Of a stretch of DNA of 64,000 bases, positions 21,400 through 33,364 are shown in pieces (position 1 is the stretch's first letter; every line of letters starts with the position of its first letter). The stretch is taken from assembly GCA_963082975.1 (NCBI GenBank), contig OY720344.1, positions 35,208,033 through 35,272,032 of the forward strand, read 5' to 3'. Source of the stretch: Labia minor (Eukaryota > Arthropoda > Insecta > Dermaptera > Spongiphoridae). The notes under the pieces were generated by a model. The model was not told the DNA's origin and ran no database searches. It was given only the letters and a program-made list of their open reading frames with translations. A program made the translations under genes and the position numbers.

Positions 21400-23010
21400 G
21401 TTCCTGAAGACCAAAGTGATGCTTCTGGATGAGTTTATCCTTTGCATAGTTTTCTCATTTCTGAAACCTTAATTCGAAACCTTTTTTATTATAAAATTGT
21501 TATGATAATAAATGTATTTATATTTTTTTGATTTTTTTTTAAAATAGATGTTTAAGATTATAATACAAGATACCAGGGTGACATTCAATTCTGATTCTCT
21601 TCTTTTCTTGAAACCTTACCGCTCACAACTAAATTGTCCTCGGGTATTCTGATATAATATTAAACAAAAGAACAATACGTCAATATTTCAACTGTTTTTT
21701 TTTTAAATTAAACAATATATTTTTGGAGTTATACTATACTTTTAATTTATTTTTATAGATATTAAAATCTATATGTAATATAATATTGCTATTAATGATG
21801 TTGTTAAGTTAGACTAAATAAAGACTCATATATAATTATTATTGAATCCCATTAGTTTTTTTTTACAATGAAAAACGATCATACATGTTAAATCTATTCT
21901 ATCTTAAAATAAATTTAATATCTCTTCACTTATTTATTATTTTAATAAACTTTTAATATTTTAATAACCTATATGATTATTTATAAAAATTTTATTAAAA
22001 CACAATACTTAAGTTAGTTATTAAGTTGAAAAATAAATAAACAAATACTGAAATACATTTTTTAATTTTGTATTTAATTTTATTTTCATTAGATAATCCA
22101 CTCTCATATGTTTATAAACCTTTTTATATTGTAGTCAATTTGTATATTTCGAATGATTTATAATCCATATGATCAATATGTCTAAAATAATATTGTATTT
22201 TTTTTCAATGGATTTATTATTATTATTATTATTATTAATAATTTGTTGTTTTTTTTGTTTTATGAAAAACCGTATACCTATTGATTTAATATAGATTTAA
22301 CATAAATATAAAGTTATCAAAGAGATGGATTATAGTATTAAGAGCTTTCAAGAGTAAACTAAATTAATAAAGCGCTGTATTTTTTAATATATGTTTGTTT
22401 TTTCATAAATAAAGATCATGAGCCTTTAATCCTTTTCTTGTATACTATTATTCTGTTTTTAATCATACATCTCTATTTACAGAATGTACTTTAGAATAAG
22501 TTCATTTTAATTCTGTTTATCTGAGTTTGCAGAAAATAAGACAAGGATGATGACGACTTAAAGAAAATGTAAGAAATTTGATTCAACCGGGCAATCAAAG
22601 AAGAAAAAGAAAAGAGTTTTAAATTAATTTTATCTAAGAAAAACAAAACAAACCTTTTAACAATGAAATCAACGTAGGCTTTATTTAAAACAATATTTAT
22701 TTTAAACGTAATGATCTCGGCTCCCATCCGAATGGATCTTAAGATTGAATTACGGCTGTTTTTCGCTGTTTTTTCAAAAGATAAAAACTTTACCCCTGAA
22801 CTTCATTATAGAATTTGATAACAAAGTATCGATATGCAAATGATTGTGTTACATTTTTATGTTTAGTTGGGCCCAACTATTTGAAAAATAATTATTCAAA
22901 AAAATCAAGCAATCAATAAATAATTTCCAATCATTTAATAAATATTCAAATTGTATTTCTTTTAACTCTTTCCAGCCAAAACTTCTTTTATTATATATAT
23001 ATATACATAT
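21400..23010. other. AT-rich intronic DNA between two mariner copies
   Basis: Contains an (ATT)n tract at about 22210-22235. No coding or repeat feature is supported. Confidence 0.45.
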
Positions 23011-23014
23011 AGAC

Positions 23015-23430
23015 GAGGCGAGATCCATAACTTTATGAATGAAACCCAGGTTTTTGGATAAAAATTATTCTATTTTCAACGTAGTCTCCTTCGAGCTCTA
23101 TACACTTTGTCCAAAGTTTCTCCAATTTTTTATCCCTCCCAAAAAATAAGATTTGTCGATGACATCAAAATAGCTTTGTTTGTGAGATGATTTCATCGTT
23201 GGAGTCAAATCTCTTTCCGTCGAGCCATTTTTCAGGTTTGGAAACAAGAAATAGTCATTCAGGGCTAAATCCGGAGAATAGGGCGGATGAGAGAGCAATA
23301 CGCATTCTAATTCATGGATTTTCTTGGAAATTTACTTTTTTCTATTTTCTTCTCAAATCACGAGATAGTCTATTTCATTTAAGAGACGGGAAATGCAAAA
23401 AAGTCACGGACTTATTGACATGCCCTCGTG
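23015..23430 (-). mobile_element. mariner transposon, internally deleted, copy 2
   Basis: The - strand frame 23298-23098 encodes LSHPPYSPDLALNDYFLFPN, KNGSTERDLTP and DKSYFLGGIKNWRNFG. This is the same C-terminal transposase piece as at 20905-21165, but with a small frame change near the end. The right end GAGGGCATGTCAATAAGTCC is the 5' terminus. It lacks about 100 bp present in copy 1 next to the 5' terminus, so the two copies share the main deletion but differ in detail. Confidence 0.78.
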
Positions 23431-24998
23431 TATATATATTTATATTTTATATTTATTATATATGTATAATCTGTATTATATAGATATTACAAAGAAAAAC
23501 AAAAGTCAAACGAAATTTGAATACTAAATGATTCAATCATTTTATAAATAACAATTTGATTAAATCTAAACATAATAGTGAACAATATTAAAACATATTT
23601 TGCGAGTCTAAAATTTGATTAAATAAAAATTAAATGAAAACATCTTTCTATTCAAGGTAATTTTATTTTAAAGTAGATATTCGCTCAATTCAAAAATAGC
23701 GTCTTCTTTTAAGAGATTTATTTGAGATTTTAATCTTTTTTTAAAAGATATTCAGAGCATATTAAATTTTATTGTAATTGAATTTGTTAGCTGGTTGGGA
23801 GGAGGTAGAAAGTAGAAGGGAGGGGGGATCTGGTGGCAAGTTCTGCGAGGCAAAAATACTTGGAAATTTGAAATATAATAGAAAAGAAATTACAATTATA
23901 TATTATGTATATTACGAAATTGATGAAAAGAATTTTCACAGGAGACTAATTACTTTTTATATATTAACTATAATAATATATATGAATACTAAATTTAAAT
24001 ATTTTTTAAATTTATTATTGTTATAAATAGTCACGAATAAATCTTTCTAGAAGATAATTTCTAACAAAAAGATATCTCATCTCATCAATCATTGGAGGAT
24101 ATCTTTTTAAATCGACTTTAGAAACTCAAAAAAGAAACAGTTTTAAAAAAAAATTTAAAAAATGAATGGAATTTAGGTGATTATCCATTTTAGATAACCG
24201 TCTTTGTGAAGAAGTTACATTGTAGTTTAAAAGTACTTTTACAAAAGACAAAGAATGGAGAGATGATGAGAGAATGAATGGGAACAAATAAAAGGTTAGT
24301 CAAAGTATGGCTTGATCTGAGGGAGGTTCAACCGTTTTTTATTTTATTTATTTATTTTTTTTTTTTTGTGATCACACTGTCATTTATTTATAAACAAGCT
24401 TTAATTTCGAGTAGTTAAATTTAAATGAGAAAATAAAAGAATTAATTTCAAGGGAGATTCTAAAATCTAAATTAACACCTCTTCTTGAATTGCTCTGACC
24501 TGATTGACGCATTCCATCATTCCACTGTATCTGTTTACTTAAATCTCATCAATTCTCCTCTGGGTTTAAGATTGAATTTAAAAGTTGATAAGCTATTTAA
24601 TAAATAAAAATGATTTGTTTATTTGTATCTCTATTAAATATATATTTTTTTAATTTTTATACCCTAATCAATTTTTTTTTTAATTTTAAATTAAAATCTA
24701 CATATTCCTTATACATTATATATAATTAGTGCTACAAAAGTTATCTCAATCTCAAACTTGAAATATTATTTATTTTTTAATAAAAATTTTACAAATAAAA
24801 AAGAATCTATTCAACTAATTCATTTATATGAATCGTTTTTTATTAGCAATTTTGCTATTAGACCTTAGTTAATAAACTCTTCCTATATGTTTAGAGAAAA
24901 ATAATTTCTTTCATATGTTAATAAACGTTTAACCCTTTATAAAAGTTCCATTATCTTTGAATAAAAAATAATTATCAAAAATAATGAACAGTTTTAAT
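23431..24998. other. AT-rich intronic DNA
   Basis: No supported feature. An 82-codon frame at 23778-24026 has no recognised similarity. Confidence 0.4.
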
Positions 24999-25000
24999 TA

Positions 25001-25297
25001 TACAAGGTTTGTTCAAAAGAAAAGGTGAATTTTGAATTATTTCGAAAAGTATTTATTTATTCATCAATATTCATTTTGTCCCCTTCAAAGTAATTCCCCT
25101 CAAATTCGCTTATGCTACCTCTTCTTCCAATTGTCGAAGAACTTCTGAAATGCGCTTGTTTGTTTCAAAAACAAACTACTAATCCAAAATGGCTGATATT
25201 GTTAACATATAAGAAACATATGTGTATCAACATAGCAAAAAAAAAATTTCGATAATCGAATGTACAAATTCTCCTTTTCTTTTGAACCGACCTCGCA
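25001..25297 (-). mobile_element. mariner-derived MITE
   Basis: TACAAGGTTTGTTCAAAAGA at the left and the complement of the right end (TGCGAGGTCGGTTCAAAAGA) form terminal inverted repeats of about 30 bp, flanked by TA (24999-25000 and 25298-25299). On the - strand a relic of the extreme transposase C-terminus is visible (EFEGNYFEGDKMNIDE, compare GGEYFEGD of mariners). All catalytic regions are missing. Confidence 0.78.
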
Positions 25298-25299
25298 TA

Positions 25300-28200
25300 T
25301 TATTATTATTATATTATATTATTAATAATTTTAATACATATATTATTAAATATTTTCTATTATTTATTATTATTATTGTTATACAAGGTAAATATAATAG
25401 AGATTCGATGTGGAAATAGAAAAATTGAACCACGTTTATTTAATTATTTTATTTTTATTTCAATCTATCGACTTCAAGTTTGTCAGACCACTCCTTCTCT
25501 AATCACTAAGCTACCATTCCTTTCTTGAACATTCTTTTTATCTTGACATGAATTTAATCTTTTTAATTTTATGATGATTTAATCATCATATTTATTAAGA
25601 ATGCTCCTATTTATAAACCTAAAAGTTTTTATAAAAATAATAGATTTCAGATAAAACGATTAATTTCTATAATTATTTTTTAAGCTTAGTTCTTTGATTG
25701 TTGATTTTTTATTAAAATTATATTAAAGGGAAGATATAAATTATTATGAAATAAATAAATCAATTTATAATCTTTTATTGAAAAAGATGTATAAGGTTTA
25801 TGGTTTCGAAGTCGTTGTCTTCATTATCATTGAGATCTTTTATAATTTATTATGATAAGCAACTTTGTTGGAAATTTGACACCGTTTTTTCTAATTTTAA
25901 ATGATTTATTAGAGAAAGTTATATTATTTATATTTATTTATTTATTTATTTTAAATTAATTTTTCCAAGGCACATCTCTCTCGTTATATCTATTATAATT
26001 GCAATTTGGAGTAAGTGAAGGATTGATTTTAAATTTATTGGGCTAATTATTAGAGATATATATTTTTTTCTCATCTGTCATTAAATTTATCAAGCGTTGT
26101 TAGAAATTATTGTTTGGTTGTTATCTAATTGATAGTAAAATTAGTATACGCTATTATCATTCATTTATTCATTTCTAAATGATTCGTTATAATCAATAGT
26201 GAATTAAGACTAGTACATAGAAATATAAATTGAAATAGGATGAGAAAAATTCATTTTTTTAATGTTGACATCAATTAGATTCCGATTTTAAATCCAAATC
26301 GAGTTATTAAAAGTTTTTCTCTTTATCTCTAAATTAAAATGATACTAATCATAATAGAAACTCTTCTTTTTTTCTATAATGATGATTTAATAGAATATTT
26401 TATAAAGTGTTTTATTGTAAAGAAAATAACTTATCATTTATATAAATTTTTATTTTATATAATTATTATTTGGAAGATAAAAATAATATATTATTTTGAT
26501 ATAATTTGAAAAATAAATCATATTATTTCCTTTTTTAAATTAATTAATAATAATTTAATAAAGGAATATAAATAAAATTATTTTTTATGAATTTAATTTA
26601 GTTAATTTTTTTGTAGATTAAAATGAATAGAATACTAAGTTGGTGATTGCTTAGTCGCCTCTCACAGGTTGCATAGAGGCAAGAGGTTTTTGATTGGCTT
26701 CTATATTGTATAGAATCAAACGAACTTCATAAACAATATCATAATATAAATAAAATAATTGTAAAATTATACATAAATATAAATCTAATGGTGGGCCGGA
26801 TGGTCTGAACAAATTATGAAATGAAAAAATAAGTAAATAATTTATAACTAACCTTTCTACGGATAAAACATCTCTTTTTAAATCATTTATATTTTTATAC
26901 ATTATTAAAAAAGAAATTACAATAAAATTTAACTAGTATTTTTAAATAATGAATTCAATTGTGATATTTGCTTGAAAATGACAAAAAAAAAAATAAATAA
27001 AAAAAGTAAAAGATGAATGAAAGGCTAGAGAGGTGAAAGGAAAATAAAATGAAAAATCACACTATATTGAGTGATTCTGTAGAAAATAGGGTTGGACAAA
27101 TGGGAGGTGCTTACCCTTGGACAATAGAGATAGATATCTAAGCTCTATTTGAGAAAATCCAAGGTCACTATTGGATGAGAATGAAAGGGCCTTAAGACAT
27201 GAATAAGCTCAAAATCAATCTTTCTGATCTTTCGGTTTGCCTCTCCACGTGTTAACAAATATAAATAAATAATCTTGCTTTACTGGCATTTATTTTTCAT
27301 TTGTAAATAAAGTTAGATTATAAAAAATAAAAAATAACATTAAAATTAATTTTAGATGCTTAAATTTTTATTTAAAACTAAATTTAAATATATATATATA
27401 ATATTTATTTTAATGCAATCTCAATTTTTATAAATATTTCGTTGTTTCGAAAATCATGCTGAATCCATTTTTATTACACTAATTGATTAAAGGGGTTATA
27501 ATCTTCTGTGATCGTTTGATTAATATTAATGACTAGATAATACTCGCTGATTATATAATTGAAGTAGATAATTTTTAAATCTAACAGATAAAATGGAGAG
27601 CAGAACGCTTCTTTGTAAGGATGTCATTGAGATAAAGGCACAATAATTACCAAAATACTTGTGATATTGATATTGGTGAAACAAAATTATTTTGATAGAA
27701 TGGAATAAAAACATTCCATATGCAATCAATTCTAGATAATAGGAATGTTTGTAACCCTTTTGTAGTGGTTAATAATTCTCCTTAAAACAATTTTTGTGTT
27801 AGTTGATAAAGACCTTGATACTCTTTATTAATTAAAGTAAAAGTTAATTTATATTTATTTAACAAGTAAAGAAGAAGTATAGAAAGTAGTTATATAATTA
27901 ATTTACATAAATAAATAAATATATATAATTGAACATCCAATTTCGATTTTTGAAATAAATATTTTAGCTTGAATTTTAGCACAATTACTTACCATACCAT
28001 TTAAAAAATAATAAATTATTATTATATAAAAAAACTGAAAATCTGATATATTGTTTTCCTTTTATTTTTGAATTTATTTTTTTACATTTCGATTCACAAA
28101 TCAAGTTTTTAAGATTTTTTTTATTTATAAACTATTGATTGTAAATTTACATTTTTGTTTATATTTTTTATACAGAATTTTTTAATAGAATTATTTTGTG

Positions 28201-28334
28201 AATCATTTTGGTATTAATAATTATTTATTAAATTATATCCCATTATCCTTTAATCCTATTTCAAAGTTAAAGTTATTTTGTATATTTAGGTCTATATTTT
28301 TAAATTTTTATTTGTATAAAGAATTTACTAAGTT
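25300..28334. other. AT-rich intronic DNA, 3 kb
   Basis: Long AT-rich stretch with homopolymers. Slightly more complex patches lie at 26640-26830 and 27060-27250, but no gene, RNA or repeat could be identified. Confidence 0.4.
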
Positions 28335-29236
28335 TGTAAAGAGACTAATCGAGCCAAACGTTGGGCTGCCACTTTGTAAGGAGGACCGTTTCAAGTTGGG
28401 GTCACTTTGTAGACGATCCTCTTACGTTGGGTGCCAATTTATAAGGGGATCTAATTATTGGGCACTTGTAATGACCCACGATGACCGTGAATTGTTAATT
28501 ATGTTAAGTTAATGATGGGCGCCAACTTTGGATATCCCAAAGTATAAAAGTGTGTTGAAAAATTAAGGGAAAAGGGAAAACACAATAATAATGTTCACAT
28601 TAATTTACTTTAATTAAGTAGATAAAATTAACAAATTAAATATACAAATTTTAAATAGAAAAAAATAAGAAAATGTAATTCACTATTGTCACTGGAATTA
28701 GCAGAAATAATTATCACAGGGGGTGATGATAAGGATTATACACAAATAATTATATCACGGGACGTGATAAGTATAGGTTATATCAGGATGATATCACTTG
28801 TTCGACTGTATCACAGGGTGTGATAAAAATGATTATATACAAAATAATTATATCACGGGACGTGATAAATACCAGGTCATATCGGGATGATATCACTAGT
28901 TAAACTGTATCACAGGGTGTGATGATAAAAATGATTATATACAAAATAATTATATCACGGGACGTGATAAATACAGGTCATATCAGGATGATATCACTTG
29001 TTCCACTGTCCATTCTCAACTGTCTAAAAATATTAAAACTTGGAGGGATGGTTCCTCCCCTTATGTGAAATATAATATCTATATATATATTACATTTTAA
29101 GAATAATGCGACCAAATAACTTTGTTAATAAAAAAAAAAGGGAATAGAAAAACAAAATAAACTAAAAAATAGATAAACAAAATAAAATGTATAATAAAAA
29201 AAAATAACTAAGAATATAAATACTTTGTCCGTTACA
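28335..29236 (-). repeat. 3' LTR of the gypsy-type element
   Basis: 902 bp, apparently identical to the 5' LTR. It contains three tandem palindrome-rich units of 97-101 bp (28712-29008) and a ladder of primer-site-like motifs at its U5 edge (28335-28530). On - it begins TGTAACGGACAAAG. Confidence 0.93.
28712..29008. repeat. Three tandem palindromic units inside the LTR
   Basis: Units of 97, 99 and 101 bp start at 28712, 28809 and 28908. Each carries TATCACAGGG-(T)GTGAT, then TATATCACGGGACGTGATAA, then a TATCAGGATGATATCAC-type motif (one unit has TATCGGG). That is three imperfect dyads built on TATCAC/GTGATA per unit. The same array is repeated in the other LTR at 32199-32495. Such clusters are candidate transcription-factor sites (inference). 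Confidence 0.88.
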
Positions 29237-29249
29237 TCCTCCCCCTCTG
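29237..29249 (-). other. Polypurine tract of the LTR element
   Basis: On the - strand AGAGGGGGAGGA ends exactly one base before or at TGTAAC of the 3' LTR, the position and composition expected of the plus-strand primer of LTR elements. Confidence 0.8.
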
Positions 29250-29280
29250 ATTCCGAGGTCTTTTGATTGAGGGATCAGCC

Positions 29281-31197
29281 CTAGGAACGGACAATTTTTG
29301 GCCTTCCTCGCTTACATAGAGGAACTACTGGAGTAGAACGCGTGTCGTGGCTTAGACGCAATGCTGATGTATGAGGGGGAACAAGTCCTTGAGTAAATAA
29401 ATGTTTTTGAGTTTGTGGTGGCTCCATAACTCCTGGTGGGCCCCGATGGGATGTCGGAGACCCCACCAGCTGTCTATATCGGACAGCAGGATCTTCTTTG
29501 CTGACTTTGGTACCGTCCATGGAATCGACGGCCCTTTGCAGCGCATTCAAACAACCGCCTGTGTTTATATCATGTCCAGCGTAAGGAGTTGGCTCTCCCC
29601 CTGGTTGAAAGACAGTTTCATGTTCTTTTAATAAATGGGCAAGTTTTATGTTCTGTTCCTCAGTTAGCTGAATAGTGTTTTCAACAACAGTATTATTTTC
29701 TTCAGTGGTGCAGAGATTTTCTCGAATAAATTTGTATTTTCTCTTAGGATAATTATGAAAATACCAGCGATTGTTTCGCATATCTAATACTAAACCTGCT
29801 TTTCTGAGGAAGTCAAGACCTAATAGTGATCTATTTCCACTAACATTGGGTAGGAATATCATTTCTATATGTATTATTTTATTTTTGATTTTTACAGGAA
29901 CTGTAGCTAATAACACGGAATGTATACGCTTTTTCCCGTCAGCTAAAGTTAAGGAAAGATTATCTACTTTAAAATGTTCTCCTCGTTGTCTTAAATAGCT
30001 GAGAAGACGCTGACCGCCAATAGAGCGAGTGGCCCCGCTGTCAACGCAAATAGAACCAGAAGCTTCATAGATGGAGGCTTCTATTAGAGCGAGTTTAGTA
30101 TCTCTATCTGTAGTAACGTTACACTGTAAGGCTTGTGCGTTGGTAATTTCCTGCTTCGGATTGCAAGTTAGACACCTAGGTTTGGTGACTCCTGGAGTTC
30201 CGCAGCCGTAGCAACGAAGTGTTGAAGAGTCAGTCTCTTCTTTTTGTTTTTCACGAGGTTGTGAGTTTCTAAAGGGTTTCCGATCATAATATTTCGATTT
30301 AGGGGGTTCGATAGATTTATTTGAAGGGATTGTTTTTGAAAATGGGGCCCTTAAGTTATCATAGGAGTCGAATTTTTCTGCGAGATCGAGGGGATCTACC
30401 AGTGTTTCCCAAGAGTCGAGGAAGTGATCTTTGCATTCGGATGAACACTTTCTCTTCATTTGATCAGCTAGGATCAAATTTTTAAGTTGATCAAAATTTT
30501 CAATTTTTAGATCGGACAGCCAGGCTTCTAGATAACCGCGTAGATTGAAGTAAAAATCTTTCCAAGTGTTTTCTGATGTCTTCTTGGAGGTGGAGAAAAG
30601 TTTTCTTATTTTATCCGTAGTTAATTTAAATCGGTGAAGTAGGAGCTTCTTAATATGTTGATAGTCTTGGGCGACTTCATTTGGTTCTCTAATTATTAGA
30701 GTGGTAATATCTGTGGGTAAGACCGAAATAAGATAAGTGACCCATGCATCCTCAGATATGCCAAGAAAATTCATTTGTCTTTCGAAAAGACGCAGATACG
30801 TATTAATATCGTCATCGTTAATTTTAAATAGAGGTAAGAATTTCAATATATCTACTTTCGGTTGAAGTGGGGTTGGTGATTCTACCTGGTTCACTACGGT
30901 TTGAATTCGGAGTTTCTCTAGTTCAAATTGTCTTTCCTTCTCCTTTTCTTCTCTTTCATCTTTCTCCCTTTCCCTCTCTCTTTCTTCTTTCTCCCTTTCC
31001 CTCTCTCTTTCTTCTTTTTCCTTCCTATCCTCTATGATGGTCATAAGTAATTCCCGTGTAAGGTCTTCATCATAATCAGGCAATGACGTGATGTCATTTT
31101 TTATATCGATCCTACGAGAATCTAAATTCATAACTATTCCTAATTCCTGTGCTAAAAGGATAAGATCCTCCTTTTTCCCTTTGCCGAAAAATGACAT
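29281..31197 (-). CDS. Gag-protease polyprotein of the gypsy-type LTR element
   Basis: 638 codons. About residues 57-98 form a highly charged Glu/Arg/Lys coiled coil. Residues 115-285 are a retrotransposon gag domain (DINTYLRLFERQMNFLGISE; QHIKKLLLHRFKLT; LADQMKRKC), like the SCAN-related gags of arthropod Ty3/gypsy elements. Residues 329-345 form a knuckle (CYGCGTPGVTKPRC). The protease starts at VDSGAT (D386) with the flap region LTLADG and the LLGLDFLRKAGL C-terminal motif. A GGEPTPYAGHDI-like stretch further on resembles the protease-RT linker of such elements. Retroelement fossil, although this frame looks intact. Virion-like particle assembly and maturation are the family roles. Confidence 0.9.
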   Translation of the reverse strand: MSFFGKGKKEDLILLAQELGIVMNLDSRRIDIKNDITSLPDYDEDLTRELLMTIIEDRKEKEEREREREKEEREREREKDEREEKEKERQFELEKLRIQTVVNQVESPTPLQPKVDILKFLPLFKINDDDINTYLRLFERQMNFLGISEDAWVTYLISVLPTDITTLIIREPNEVAQDYQHIKKLLLHRFKLTTDKIRKLFSTSKKTSENTWKDFYFNLRGYLEAWLSDLKIENFDQLKNLILADQMKRKCSSECKDHFLDSWETLVDPLDLAEKFDSYDNLRAPFSKTIPSNKSIEPPKSKYYDRKPFRNSQPREKQKEETDSSTLRCYGCGTPGVTKPRCLTCNPKQEITNAQALQCNVTTDRDTKLALIEASIYEASGSICVDSGATRSIGGQRLLSYLRQRGEHFKVDNLSLTLADGKKRIHSVLLATVPVKIKNKIIHIEMIFLPNVSGNRSLLGLDFLRKAGLVLDMRNNRWYFHNYPKRKYKFIRENLCTTEENNTVVENTIQLTEEQNIKLAHLLKEHETVFQPGGEPTPYAGHDINTGGCLNALQRAVDSMDGTKVSKEDPAVRYRQLVGSPTSHRGPPGVMEPPQTQKHLFTQGLVPPHTSALRLSHDTRSTPVVPLCKRGRPKIVRS

Positions 31198-31821
31198 TTT
31201 TAATAGGATAATTAAATTTAATGTTAACCAAAGAGAAAAAAAAATTAATTAATTAATCAAAATTAAAAGTTATTTAGTCGCGTACAATTGAATTATACAA
31301 TGTTTAATTATAATATAAGGTAATTGAAATATAATTTAAAATATATAAAAGTATTTAAATATTTGAAAATATAGTGATATTTTATCAATTTTATTAATTC
31401 ATTAATTTAAATATAATGTAGTAGAATAAAATTTAAAGTTTTTAAAAAAAAATTTTCAAATTAAACATATAAATTAATTAATTATAACTAATAATAATAT
31501 TAATATATTCAAACTATTTTTATTGAATTAGAATTAAATAGATAAATATTCTATTTGTTAGATAAATGTGAAAATTAAAAATAAAAAAAATAATTAACAA
31601 GTGTTAAATCTTATTATATGTATTAAACAAGAAGATATAATTTATTTAAATTTAAAGTATAAAAGTAAAAGTTTTAAATTTTTATTTTATTAATTAAATA
31701 TTAAATTGTACTATAAGTCCGTTGAGATGAAAAAATGATGATACTGCTCACCAAAGATGAATAATGTACTTTTCTCAGGAGCCGTGGTGTACTAATCGGG
31801 CCTCAGGTTGGGCTGCCACTT
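31198..31821 (-). other. LTR element leader with primer-binding-site region
   Basis: About 600 bp of AT-rich untranslated leader lie between the 5' LTR and gag. The primer-site candidate on - starts TGGCAGCCCAACC, two or three bases inside the LTR edge (about 31806-31818 on +). The tRNA it would match is not identified. Confidence 0.65.
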
Positions 31822-32723
31822 TGTAAAGAGACTAATCGAGCCAAACGTTGGGCTGCCACTTTGTAAGGAGGACCGTTTCAAGTTGGGGTCACTTTGTAGA
31901 CGATCCTCTTACGTTGGGTGCCAATTTATAAGGGGATCTAATTATTGGGCACTTGTAATGACCCACGATGACCGTGAATTGTTAATTATGTTAAGTTAAT
32001 GATGGGCGCCAACTTTGGATATCCCAAAGTATAAAAGTGTGTTGAAAAATTAAGGGAAAAGGGAAAACACAATAATAATGTTCACATTAATTTACTTTAA
32101 TTAAGTAGATAAAATTAACAAATTAAATATACAAATTTTAAATAGAAAAAAATAAGAAAATGTAATTCACTATTGTCACTGGAATTAGCAGAAATAATTA
32201 TCACAGGGGGTGATGATAAGGATTATACACAAATAATTATATCACGGGACGTGATAAGTATAGGTTATATCAGGATGATATCACTTGTTCGACTGTATCA
32301 CAGGGTGTGATAAAAATGATTATATACAAAATAATTATATCACGGGACGTGATAAATACCAGGTCATATCGGGATGATATCACTAGTTAAACTGTATCAC
32401 AGGGTGTGATGATAAAAATGATTATATACAAAATAATTATATCACGGGACGTGATAAATACAGGTCATATCAGGATGATATCACTTGTTCCACTGTCCAT
32501 TCTCAACTGTCTAAAAATATTAAAACTTGGAGGGATGGTTCCTCCCCTTATGTGAAATATAATATCTATATATATATTACATTTTAAGAATAATGCGACC
32601 AAATAACTTTGTTAATAAAAAAAAAAGGGAATAGAAAAACAAAATAAACTAAAAAATAGATAAACAAAATAAAATGTATAATAAAAAAAAATAACTAAGA
32701 ATATAAATACTTTGTCCGTTACA
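31822..32723 (-). repeat. 5' LTR of the gypsy-type element
   Basis: 902 bp, offset by 3487 bp from the 3' LTR and with no difference noticed. It carries the same three palindromic units (32199-32495) and the same U5-edge ladder of primer-site-like motifs (31847, 31882, 31913 and about 32001). Confidence 0.93.
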
Positions 32724-32727
32724 AGTT

Positions 32728-33364
32728 TTATAAATTAATCTCGTTTTATCACGTCTCTATTGTACCAATCAATAACACAAAAAAATGATATTTTTTTATT
32801 CTCATTGCCTTTTTGTGCTCAACTTTAATCCCAATATGTCGGTTACCATTAAAAAAAAAGTTAAAAATTAAAACCAACACAAAACATCGATAAAAAAAGT
32901 TTACAGATTTGAAATATTGTCAACCAATACTTATATATGTATATAATAAATATTGGATCATATTAGAGCTTTTACTTTGATTAGTTGAATACCATCTCTT
33001 TTTTTTTATATAAAAATGTTTTTATTTTATTTTTTCCTATAATCAAATTAGTTTTTATAATTATTTTGCCAATATAACATATTATTAAAAACAAATTTAA
33101 TAATAAAATGAAAAAATCAATTATTTATTAATTTAACCAAAATGATAATATGTATTTATTATGATAAATAAATTGTTCTAATAATTTAATTATTTTATCA
33201 AAAACGAGGAATGATAAAATCATTTAACGTTTTTTATTTGTTTTAGTTGAAGAATAAATAAATAAAGTGGTCTCAGGGGAAATTTGCATGGATGAATCAA
33301 CTGGCATATAAATGTATTCCTATTATATACATAACTAGAGAAATCGCAATATTGTGATATACTA
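32728..33364. other. AT-rich intronic DNA, nothing recognised
   Basis: Continues the host sequence interrupted by the LTR element; no feature is supported. Confidence 0.45.

Larger units (their letters stand above)
28335..32723 (-). mobile_element. Young Ty3/gypsy-type LTR element, gag-protease only
   Basis: A 4389-bp LTR element lies on the - strand. LTRs of 902 bp at 28335-29236 and 31822-32723 start TGTAACGGAC and end CTCTTTACA (read on -). They look identical by eye, implying recent insertion. A 4-bp host duplication, AGTT, flanks it (28331-28334 and 32724-32727). A polypurine tract, AGAGGGGGAGGA on -, abuts the 3' LTR at about 29237-29248. A primer-site-like TGGCAGCCCAACC starts next to the 5' LTR. 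One 638-codon ORF encodes gag and an aspartic protease. No reverse transcriptase, RNase H or integrase core is recognisable, so the element looks broken or non-autonomous as a whole although the gag-protease frame looks whole. Confidence 0.92.

Noticed and set aside
28198-28512. 104-codon + frame and its near-duplicate at 31808-31999
   Set aside because: Both read the antisense of the LTR U5 edge; they are duplicates only because the LTRs are.
28712-29008. Regular palindromic repeats that could suggest a CRISPR-like array
   Set aside because: The units are long tandem copies inside a eukaryotic LTR with no unique spacers, and they occur identically in both LTRs.
29401-29998. + strand frames opposite the gag-protease ORF
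   Set aside because: Shadows of the 638-codon - strand frame, with no recognisable domain.
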